From contig CM049313.1 of assembly GCA_026874595.1 (NCBI GenBank), forward strand, positions 53,840,659 through 53,904,658: a stretch of 64,000 nt of DNA, given 5' to 3'. The notes under the pieces were generated by a model. The model was given only the letters and a program-made list of their open reading frames with translations. It ran no database searches and had not been told where the DNA came from. The position numbers and the translations under genes are program-made. This document shows, in pieces, positions 36,704-47,562 of this stretch. Source of the stretch: Sipunculus nudus (lineage: Eukaryota; Annelida; Sipuncula; Golfingiida; Sipunculidae). The number at the start of each line of letters is the position of its first letter. Position 1 is the stretch's first letter.

Positions 36704-39700
36704 TTGATTAATGCCTTCCAGGTGCAGATCCAGGATTTTTTGCAGGGAGGGGTCAAGGGTGTAATGCATAAAAATTGTCTAAAAAGGTCATTGGTTGAGA
36801 GCAGGAGGTGGGGGTCCCGACATCACAAACCCCCCCCCCCCCCCCCCCCCCCCATCATACATAAGATGTGTCTAAAAATAAAAAATTGTTGGTTAAGATT
36901 GGGTAGGGGGGGATTTGCACCTGTCTTCTAGCTCAGAAATACCTGCAAGAACTCATGTCACTCAAATTCTCCCAACTGTCGTGTTTCATGTGATATCCCA
37001 GTTCCCAATTTACCTGGTACGCCAGCCATATGGCTGTCTTTTTTGTGGTTGCCTTGACAAGGGGCCCTGGACTTTGGAACTTTCTCTTGGCACATTCATT
37101 TTTTGACCCTTTATTCTTACATTGTACAGCTAGGATTGTGATGGGCTTTTGCATTTTTTTATGCATAATGGCAAGCAAATTTCTCAGTGCCACTGTGATC
37201 AACTGAAACCGTGTCTAAAAAAATTATTTGTTATAACAGATTTTATCGAAGAAGAGTAAGTATTTAAATGTAACTATAAAAGGGGAAATCAAAGGAAAAA
37301 TTTTTTTTTGAAACTGCCTATTTGATAGTTCTACCAATTCCAAGAGATCTGTCTTCAAATCAGATAAAATAATTTAAATAATGCTAAATGTTTAAATACA
37401 GTTATTTTACTGTAATATTTAAACATATTAATTTTAATTTGGTTTTCATTGTAAGGTTATGTTTTGACACAAGGTTAAGACTCTTAAACCATTAATACAA
37501 GTACAAATTTAAGCTGGTAGCACAATTACCTCATTGATAAAATTCTTGATCACAGGTTACACCGAGTTCCATATGGTTGGGAAAGCATTTATTTTGATGG
37601 GTAATCTGAACACCAGTGACACTGGCAGTGTAAAATGCGGAAAATGCCTGCATTTAAAAAACTGAAAACCCTGAGGGAATGCATTTTCTTTGGAGGAAAT
37701 ATAGTTTCTAAACTTGAATTCCCTCAAGGGAATTAACTTTTTTCAACATTTTGACCCCTTTCATCATAATAATAAATTAGAACTGGTATTTTTATTCTTT
37801 AAGAAACACAACCTCCTCAACAAACAAATTTTCTCACTAGTATTACAAGGTGCATGTTGAAATCTTTAGGTGCAAGTAGGTTTTGTTTCAAGGGTGCACC
37901 TGGAGCATGTAATTTTTTTAGCCTAATTCATGCCCTGATAAGTAAGTTAATACTAGGTTTCCACAGGCAGTAGATTAATTAATATTAGTATAATTACAAG
38001 GTATTGGAGGCTGGTGAGTTTAGTGGCTTATCATGTATTTCTTTCACAAATGATCAGGAGTCAGCCAAGGGTGATTTTTGTGTGCTGATAACTGATGTAA
38101 GAATAGGTTGAACCTTTACAGAAATTGACTCATTGTTAATGTTATCATATGATTTAGTTGACATGTCATTAACTTGCAAAGTTGAGTCCAGTGAGGAGTT
38201 GTAGGTCTGTGGAAATCTGTGAACTTCAAATATTCTTAGATTATGATAGGCTTGATGATGTAAACATATGGAAACCAGGAATCTAGGTTTATGAGTAGCT
38301 TTACAAGATTATAAAATATAAATGTTCTGTCACAGAATATTTTGAGGAGTTAAAGCATCAGTAGAATGCCAGAAATTTCAGTTTATTTCAATGGTGTGGT
38401 TCTCTTGTACTTTGTCTGGTCAGTTATGTACTACAACTGCATGTCATATTTAAGGAATATCTCTGCATATTTTGTACCTCTTTGCATCATTCATTAGCTG
38501 GTTTTGTTATTCTGAAATTTGGTGACTTTGATGTGATGTGGCATCTACATATGATTATGAAAGCATATACCATCTTAACATGTATACAGGTGTATATAAT
38601 ATCAGTAGAAAAATATTCAGTTACACATACCATTCTGTCTGATTAGTGATGTCAGCACATATATATTTAAAAACAGTTTATGTAAGCATGCAGGAACCTG
38701 ACACCTGTATGCTCATACAGTTAATAGCTTCCTTGTCCAGGTGAGTACTCAAGGTTATATCAGTTTCTCACCTGGTCCAGTAAACTGTGACTTCTGACCT
38801 GCTTACCTTTGACCTGGTTCAGTATAAATATATATATAGTAAGGCCTGCACAAGGTATTTTATATAGCAACAACATATATGTATATAAAACTAAAAGCCT
38901 TGATAAAACTTGCATGACATGTTGATATTTCTGTAATAAGATCAGTCCATTGCCTGGAGGTGTTGTACCTGCAGTTTTCAGTTTAAATAATGTTTCTTTC
39001 AACAACAGACCATGCAGTTAGTAGCATGCAGTCACATGTGGTCATCCTCCATACCATCACACCATATATTGGCTTATCAAAGTAGGCTCAGTTTAGACCC
39101 TGCAAAAAATAAGATCATGCATGCTGCTAGAAGTTTCAGCTAGTGCAGTTATGATTAGGTTTTGTGAACTGGACACTACCTTTAAAGCCAAAAGTGTGTT
39201 ACTTGGACATCCTTTTATGTAAGTCAGATCCTCTGACTACATTTGTGAGTTGTATTCAGTATCTCATGTCCCAGAAATTGCAGTAATTTCAGTTCTTATT
39301 AGAATTTTTGCAGGAATGCCAATCATTCATGATTGCCATTGCCTGGATATCATTTATATTGAAAGCTGACATGCATGTGTATGAAATAGCTGTTTTTATA
39401 TGTCTGATGGCTTGTATTTCAAGTGGTATGTCCTTCTGTCCAACAGTTAACCCTTGGTGTTGCAATGATAACTTGCCAGGAATTTAACGCTAGATTTTCA
39501 TGATATAAATTGATTATTAATCTGAAAAGTTTCTCACCAAACTTAAACTCTCACCAAAATCTTATTTAATGAGGTCCGGTCTCCAGACAACTTTGTGGGA
39601 ATCACTCTTATAGCTTAACATTCTGATGTATTTGAGTGAAACCAACTGAATGTTTACCAATGAAGTTCTTTTGCTGCTTGACAAAATCTGTATATACTAA

Positions 39701-39971
39701 GAGGTCACAAGACTTAGGACTGGTGTATTATGCACACCAATGGGGCTCTTGATTAGGTTTTTGTGTTTCAGCTCAAGCAAACCTGTGAAATTCAGTTTGG
39801 TGTGAATTACTAAAGATTACTTTGATCAAAGGTAAAATAATGCTAGCATGTGTACATTTGAAAGGTGTAAGAAAAAAGATATATACATCATTAATATTAA
39901 ACTTATTAGACTTTATATGAGATAATTTTACAAGTTTCTTTCAGCCCTAATGTAGATGTGTCTTTTTCCAG
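36704..39971. other. Intron or upstream flank; no gene seen; C24 run at 36830-36853
   Basis: The sequence just before the first recognised exon has a long poly-C run and a worn H-like fragment near 39430-39640 (GTTAACCCTTGG, TAATGAGGTCCGG). No SLC12 N-terminal exon was recognised. It should be intronic at least near its 3' end, because the exon at 39972 opens with an acceptor. Confidence 0.5.
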
Positions 39972-40097
39972 CAAGAGGAGCCAGGAGCCAGTGAGCAGCC
40001 TGAACAAAACGGCCACGTCCCCCCCACCACCGTAGTTGAGATCGAAGAAACGATAAGGAGGCCCGCACCAAAGTTTGGATGGATCAAAGGGGTGTTG
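39972..40097 (+). CDS. SLC12A2: SLC12 cotransporter exon: end of cytosolic N-terminus
   Basis: This 126-nt exon encodes 42 residues, starting QEEPGASEQPEQ and ending PAPKFGWIKGVL. The acceptor follows a pyrimidine tract (tctttttccag) and the donor is a good gtaagc. Both borders are phase 0. The KFGWIKGVL block is the conserved segment just before membrane segment 1 in SLC12A1/2/3. The first 30 residues are acidic and Gln/Pro-rich, typical of the poorly conserved cytosolic tail. There is no Met, so this is not the first exon. Exons carrying the phospho-Thr cluster and SPAK/OSR1 docking motif expected upstream were not recognised in the preceding 40 kb. Confidence 0.93.
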
Positions 40098-40364
40098 GTA
40101 AGCAGTTATTGGGTCTCATAGATAATTACTAAATTGGTCTTTTGAAGGCAGTCTGTCACTTTGTGTTGTCATAAATCCTTATATGGTAGTCTAATCTTAG
40201 GTCACACAAAATCTCAAGTTACACACTTTGTAGCTGTGCATAATATATCATGTTGTGATGCTATATTGTGTTACACTGCTTTTTATTGCTTTTTAGCACT
40301 TTTTTAAATCTCCTGAAGGACTTATAAAAATAATTAATCACAAAGTCTTGAATGACATTAAATT

Positions 40365-41095
40365 GGCACTTAACCAGTTGCAAGTCTTACCTGTCATACA
40401 CATGTTGGCACTGTGCCAGCTACAGGTCTTGCCTGTTGCAAATGTTGGCACTGTTCCAGCTGCAAGTCTTGCCTGTCACACATGTTGGCACTGTGCCAGC
40501 ACCAAGTCTTGCCTGTCACACATGTTGGCACTTTGCCAGCTAAAAGTCTTGCCTGTCACACATGTTGGCACTGTGCCAGTTACAAGTCTTGCCTAACACA
40601 CATGTTGGCACTGTGCCAGTTACAAGTCTTGCCTTACACATGTTGGCACTGTGCCAGCTACAAATCTTGCCTAACACACATGTTGGCACTGTGCCAACTA
40701 CAAGACTTGCCTGTTACACATGTTGGCACTGTGCCAGCTACAAATCTTGCCTTACACACATGTTGGCACTGTGCTGCTACAGATCTGGCCTGTCACACGT
40801 TGGCACTGTACTAGCTACAAGTCTTGCCTGTTACACATGTTGGCACTGTGCCAGCTACAACTCTTGCCTGTTACACATGTTGCCACTGTGCCAGCTACAA
40901 GTCCTGCCTGTTACACATGTTGGCACTGTGCCAGCTAAAACTGTATCAGCTACAAGTCTTGCCTTTCTCACATGTTGCCACTGTGCCAGATACAAGTCGT
41001 GCCTGTTACATATGTAGGCACTTTGCACAATGCCTGATGTAATCATGCCTGTCATGATGTTTGGCACCATGACATTTGCAAGAGTTGCCTGGCAT
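40365..41095 (+). repeat. 40-bp intronic minisatellite, about 16 copies
   Basis: The unit contains TGTTGGCACTGTGCCAGCTA followed by CAAGTCTTGCCTGTCACACA. Copies start near 40403, 40443, 40483, 40523, 40563 and so on to about 41012. It begins about 270 bp after the exon donor at 40098. Because 40 is not a multiple of three, all three frames stay open for long stretches and give repetitive Cys/Leu/His peptides. These are by-products. Each unit holds the near-perfect palindrome TGGCACTGTGCCA. Confidence 0.94.
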
Positions 41096-44000
41096 GATTG
41101 CCATTCTCCCAATCGCAACTGTTGCCGCATTTCTGTTGGCAGCAACTTTCCTGTATACTCATATAATTTGGTTTCAATTATTTTCAGCAGTGTAGTACAT
41201 TCTGTCAAAAGTGATAAAATCAAGCCTTTGTATCAGTTTGTTTATGAATATTAATTAAGAATTGCTAAAATATCAAACTTCATATAGGGTTGACCAGACC
41301 AAAGTACATTTCCTAATGACATTGAAATAACCAAAACAACTTTTGCCAAATACTTTGGTCAGTTTAAGTATGAAATGAGCCAAACCAAAGATGAATTAAT
41401 GAAATAGAAGCCAAATCACCTGAGAACAACATCATGACAAAGTATAGAGTTAATTGTATACCAAAACTGAAAGTGAACTACTACCTGATGTTCTTGGTAG
41501 CATAATCTCTGTGATGCTGGAGTTGATTAATGTTGAGCTTTATAGGCATCAAAATTGTGAATGAACACAAGTAGAACAAGCTATATATACTATGTAGGAC
41601 CAAAAGAACATGTCATGACAGGTTGTCATTTCAGGTTCCACATAAACAGGTAACCACTTGTCTTGGGCAAGTAAAAATGAAAAAAAATGGTGGTAGGGCA
41701 ACCTCAAGTAAGCTCTTACTTGCCTGACTGGGCATGTGGGTCAAACATAAATCCTCTATAATCTTCAATTGGCCATTTTCTTTCTTTGAGAAATGAAATG
41801 ATATTGTTAATGCACTTTTATCTAAATTAAGTTTATTGATACAGATGTTAAGGAGAGACACAATAACGTTTGAATTTGTTGATTGTCTAACATGCAATAA
41901 ATGATGGAACACAGTCTTGTGGAACTGTTTGTGGCCGGGATCACTGGTTTTTGTAGGGCAATTAAAATTCTATGTAGGGTTAAAAAAGCTTGATGTTTCT
42001 TGTCCGACTTGGCAAGTATTTCCAATATGAATGTCAAGCCCTGCATTTAAATTTATAGTTTTTGATAAATAGGATACATGACTTGAAGTTTCTATGGATC
42101 ATATATTTTCTGTGACACAAAACCACCTTGGCTTTTCATCCAGCTAAATCTGGCTTAATAGCACAGGAGGAGCAGTCTATTGGAATGAGAAAAGATAAGC
42201 TTTTGTGTCTGGATTCAATTAAATAAAATTTCTTCTTTGCAATATATTTTTTTCCAATTACTCTTGATTGTTTGATAGATTGATTGGGTCGTTAGTTTTT
42301 CATTAAACAACTTTACTCAAAATATTTGAATGGATTTTAAAATTTCAAAAATTTAATGAAATTTTTTGTAGAGTAAGGGTTATACCTGTGAAACTATCTA
42401 TTGAATTTTGGAGGATATCTGGGTCATCATCTGTTTTTGTTCAAAGGGTTCTTTACCATGCGAGGAATGTTAACCTTTGTTCATATTAAGGGATTCATGA
42501 ATTTCATAATGATGTGAATGTGCACAGGTGCCACCTGACTGATGCAGCCTCTGTTCAGGCTGGCAGAGCTGACATATAATGCAACCATTGAGTTGATAAT
42601 CCATGACATACATTTCTCTTAGGTTTGATTCATTTGTTTCCTTATTTAACGCATACCCAAAGTTTGGTTAGGATTCTGGTAATATTCAGGATCTAGTGAT
42701 CCAGAATATTGGCAGAGATGTGAATGTAGTCTCCGACTGCTTTCTAGTTAATCATGTGTATCCTAGCCTGTATTTTTCTTTGTTATTAGACAGTTATAGC
42801 TGCAACACCCACTTTATGATAATCATGAGATATTTTCATATATGACTTAACTATTAGTTACATAAGTCTATTTATACAAAGAAGAACTCCTGATCTTTAC
42901 CCTGGCTCTTTAATTTCTTTCTTTAGAGTAGAGAAACTAGTTTGCAGTTTGTCAGTAAGTACAGCTTCATGAGTGACATTAATGCTTGAAACATGATTTT
43001 ATGAACATTAAATTAACCATTTCCTGTTGCTGATATTCCGAGTGTGGCAACTATGGATGCACTCAACAAATATTAACATATAATTTATGTATATAATGTG
43101 ATTTTATACTGAATATATGTTGATTATCCGATCGTTATGTAAATTATTTTGATTTGATTCATACCCTGCTTCACCTCATGCCTTCATTATTTTAGTTTGT
43201 TATTATTATTAATTTTTTGTTTGTGGTGTATTCATGTGTAAGCTGGGCTGATACCTGTCTGTTGCAGATAAAACAGTCTCATTAAAATATGTGTAGGTTG
43301 ACATAATTAAATTCACATGCACGTTCTAGAAAAAAAGTTAATAGTTATAATACATTCTTCATTTTTTAAGTAAACAAATCATGAAATTTTATTCCTTTGA
43401 AGGTAAATGAACCATGGTTGTACATGAAAAACATTTCTTTTCTTTAAAAAGTTCAAAGAGATCCCTCTTTGTACTCTTGAAATAATTTGAAATTCAAATG
43501 ATAATATTTTTGATTCCAATTGATAGTTTTAACAAGTTTATTCTACACATGTTACTTCAGAATGTGGCCATAAGAATGAAGTATTGTTGGAACTGGCCAT
43601 AAGGAAAACAAAACTATAATTGACCAATTTATATAAAAAATGCAGCTGTAATTTAATATCGTTAAATTTAACAATCCTTTTGCACATGTAGACCAAAGTG
43701 ACACATTAAGTATGTTGCATTTCACAGAGACATTTGTTTGTAAATATTTGTAAATTCTTTAAATACCAAATTTGGGATTCCAGTTAAAGTAAGCTAGACC
43801 ACAACATCAGAAAGGATGTGTACTAAAAAATATTCATGTTCTTCTTTTAGGCTATTTCTCTCATTTCCTTTTGAACCTTTGCTAAAACATTAAATTTAAA
43901 AAGGGCACCAGTTTATGGAGGGGATTAAGGGACCACCATTAATTCCCTGTATTGACAATTTGTGACTCATTTCTAGGTCATCCTGATTAAGGTCTTAGAT

Positions 44001-44154
44001 GGAACAAGCTTTGAAGTGAGAAACGCAAACAAATTTCCACAATCCTGTTTCAATCTCCAATAACAGAAGACTTTCACAAAATTGTGACTATAACAATAAA
44101 AAAATGATTAAATAGTAACCTCAGCTAGGCTGCGCTCAAAAGGCACAGCTTTTT
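41096..44154. other. Intron sequence, no gene or repeat seen
   Basis: Intronic, AT-rich, with no recognisable structure on either strand. Confidence 0.5.
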
Positions 44155-44239
44155 AGCTCAGCTGACTGAAAGTCATCTGAGCTATAGCGATCACTCTTTG
44201 TCCGTCGTCCGTCTGTCCGTCTGTCCGTCCGTTAACCAG

Positions 44240-46205
44240 GCACAAATCGTAACCGCTGGACCTAGAACCTTGTAACTTGGGATTCTGAGAGGCCCATAAA
44301 AAATCTCCTTGGAAACCAGAAATTAGGTCTCTGTTACCCATATCCTTCGAGCTATGTGGCCCCAAAGTACCCCCCAGAAAAGTCAAAAATTTCATACAAA
44401 AACTTCAATATCTCATTAACTACTTGACTGATGGTCATGATTTTTGGCATACATATTGATCATGAGATGTTACATCACTTCCTGCAGACTGGTGGCGCCA
44501 CCTGTATTTTTCGATTTTTTACGAATTTTTTTCTCTATTTTTGAGACCTTTAAAATAGTGAACATCTGTTAACAAGGCACAAATCATAAAGACTGGACTT
44601 AGAATCTTAATTCTTGACACACTGAGAGGTCCATAAAAAATCTCCTTGGAAACCAGAAATTAGGTCTCTGTTACCCATATCCTTCGAGCTATGGAGCCCC
44701 AAAGTACCCCCCAGAATAGTAAAAAATTTCATACAAAAACTTCAATATTTCAATAACTACATCACTGATGGTCTTCATTTTTGGCATACATATTGATCAT
44801 GAGATGTTCGATCAGTTCCTGCAGACTGGTGGCGCCACCTGTACTGTTTGATTTTTTACGATTTTTTCCTCTATTTTTGAGACCTTTGAGGATGCTGTCA
44901 TCTGTTAGCGTGGCACAAATCGTAACGACTGGACCTAGAATCTTCATTTTCGACACACTGAGAGACCTATGAAAAGTCTCCATGGAAACCAGAAATTAGG
45001 TCTCTGTTACCCATATCCTTCGAGCTATGGGGCCCAAAATAACCCCCCAGAATAGTCAAAAATTTCATACAAAAACTTCAATATCTCATTAACTACATCA
45101 CTGCTGGTCATGATTTTCGACATACATATTGATCATGAGATGTTTCATCAGTTTGTGCAGACTGGTGGCGCCACCTGTATTTTTCAATGTTCACGAATTG
45201 TTTTCTCCATTTTTGAGACCTTTAAGGATGTAGTTATCTGTCAACAGGGTACAAATCGTAACGACTGGACCTAGAATCTTTGTTCTTGACACACAGGGAG
45301 ACCCATGATAAGTCTCCATGGAAACCTGAAATTTGGTCTCTGTTACCTATATCCTTTGAGCTATGGCACTCCAAAGTACAGCTCAGAATAATGGAAAATT
45401 TGATACAAAAGCTAAAGTATATGAACAACTAATGCAGAGATAACCATAATTGTTTGCATGGATATTGATTATGGAGTGTTTCATAAGTTTCTGCAGACTG
45501 GTGGCACCACCTGTATTTGTTCGGTTTTTTTTACGAAATTTTTCTGTATTTTTGAGACCTTTAAAGATATGAACATCTGTTAACAGGGCACAAATCATAA
45601 AAACTGGACCAAGAATCTTCATTCTTGACACACAGGGAGACCCATGAAAAGTCTCCATGGAAACTTGAAATTAGGTCTCTGTTACCCATATTCTTTAAGC
45701 TGTATGGGTCCAAAATACCCCCCCCCCCCCCCAGAATAATGGAAAATTTGATACAAAAACTGCAGTATTTCAATAACTACAACACTGATGGTCATGATTT
45801 TCGGCATACATATTGATCATGAGCTGTTCCATCAGTTTCTGCAGACTGGATGTGCCACCTCTATTTTTTTTCAAATTTTTACGAATTTTTTTCTTTTTTT
45901 TTGAGACCTTTAAAGATGTGGTTATCTGTCAACAGGGTACAAATCGCAACAACTGGACCTAGAATCTTCATTCTTGTCATGCAAGGAGGCCCATGAAAGG
46001 TGCCTGTGGAAACTTGAAATTAGGTCTCTGTTACCCATATCCTTCAAGCTATAGGACTCCGAAGTATCCCTCAGAATAATGGACAATTTGATACAAAAAC
46101 TGAAGTATCTGAACAACTAATGCAGAGATCACCATGATTTTTTGCATGGATATTGACCATTAAGTGTTTTTATTACTTTCTGCAGACTGGTGGAGCCACC
46201 TGTAT
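44240..46205 (+). repeat. About 337-bp tandem core of A2
   Basis: Each unit runs CTGTTAACA.GGCACAAATC, CTGGACCTAGAATCTT, GACACA.AGGGAGACCCATGA, TTAGGTCTCTGTTACCCATA, ATTTCATACAAAAACTTCA, CATGATTTTTGGCATACATA, TTGATCATGAGATG, the palindrome, and TGTATTTTT. A C15 run at 45718-45732 has expanded inside one unit. Confidence 0.88.
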
Positions 46206-46209
46206 TTTT

Positions 46210-47380
46210 GTATCCGCCAAAACGAAGTTTTGCGGATACTATGTTTTTGACCGAGTTCCTCCACCGCGGCGGCGTTCGTTTCCAGAGGGCTCCTCGGAGA
46301 CTAATGGACCGATTTTTCCCAAACTTACACCTATTATCGGGTCACATGTGAACTGGTGCCTAACCAATTTGCGTTGACCTCCGACCTTTCTTCTCTATCC
46401 AGTGTCCATTTGTGGGTCTGTTTCCACTCATAAACCCTCATATCTCGGGAACCGTTTGACCGATCAGGAAATAAAATTGATACAAACGTAGCCCTTGGAT
46501 TGCTTTATAACATACACAAAAAATGGTGGCGCCACCTGTAACCATGTTTGCACAGTGTCCATCTGTTCATCTGCCTTGGGTTAAAATCACTCATATCTCT
46601 GCAGTGAATTGACTAATTCACCTGAAATTCGTCATGCGTATACATCTAGGATAGCTTTCTTGATTTTATGACAGGTGGCGCCACCTACGTTCACGTTCAC
46701 GCTGATGACATCCAAGCTTATATCTTGGGAACCGTTTGACCGATCAGGAAATAAAATTTATACAAATGTAGCCCTTTGATAGCTCTGTAACATACACAAA
46801 AAATGGTGGCGCCACCTGTAACAATGTTTGCACAGCGTCTGTCTGTTAGTCTGCCTTGGCCTAAAATCACTCATTTCTCTGTAGTGGTTCGACATAACTG
46901 CCTAAAATTTTGCAGGTTTATACATCGTGGACAGCTTTCTTGATTTTATGACAGGTGGCGCCACCTACATTCTAGTTAACGCTGCACACATCCAAGCTCA
47001 TATCTCAGGAACCATTTGACCGATTGGGCCAAAATTGTGCATGTGTTTAGATCTCACATAGGTCTTTATCATACACAAAACTGGAGGGGTTACCTGCAAA
47101 GATTTTTGCACAGTGTTTGTCTGTTTGTCTGCCATGGGCAAAAAACGCTCATATACATGTAGTGGTTTGACTTTTCTGCCTAAAATTTTGCAGGTGTATA
47201 CAACTTGGACAGCTTTCTGGATTTGTGGTAGGTGGCACAACCTACATACACATTTAGGCTGCAGACATCCATGCTAATATGCAACATACCTCACTCTATT
47301 TCCCCTTGCCACTCAATCCATGCCTCACTATCCAATTTTGGCAGATACATGTAGTCACTTGTCGGTTACCCGTATTCTAG
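46210..47380 (+). mobile_element. Element D3, inserted in A2
   Basis: Left hairpin GTATCCGCCAAAACGAAG/TTTTGCGGATAC; palindromes at 46525, 46674, 46805 and 46954; right end GTAGTCACTTGTCGGTTAC then CCGTATTCTAG at 47380. The host reads GAGCCACCTGTATTTT before and TTTTAAAAGTTTACAC after. The homologous unit of A1 at 29626-29655 reads straight through, which gives the empty site. Confidence 0.85.
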
Positions 47381-47562
47381 TTTTAAAAGTTTACACATTT
47401 TTCTCTATTTTTGAGATATATAAATACAGACTAAATCTTGGCCTGTTGGTTAATCTGTTTGATGCTTCAGTTGAATGGGTATATACTACCATTCTAATGA
47501 TAAAATTTCCTTTTGCGAATCTCTTCCCAGTCAGCTGAGCGTCATGACCCATGGGTCACTTG

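Larger units (their letters stand above)
44155..47562 (+). mobile_element. Element A2, in intron, carrying D3
   Basis: The left end is AGCTCAGCTGACTGAAAGTC with second arm ATCTGAGCT, then CCGTCCGTCTGTCCG-type runs at 44200-44231. The right end is CAGCTGAGCGTCATGACCCA and GGGTCACTTG at 47562. Nearly six core units of about 337 bp lie between, with the palindrome at 44491, 44828 and 45164, and a worn GGTGGCACCACC near 45501. It is the best-preserved A copy. D3 (46210-47380) interrupts its last unit. Confidence 0.82.

Noticed and set aside
40348..41042. Long overlapping frames giving Cys/Leu/His repeat peptides
   Set aside because: They follow the 40-bp minisatellite in all three frames because 40 is not a multiple of three; no start or splice support.
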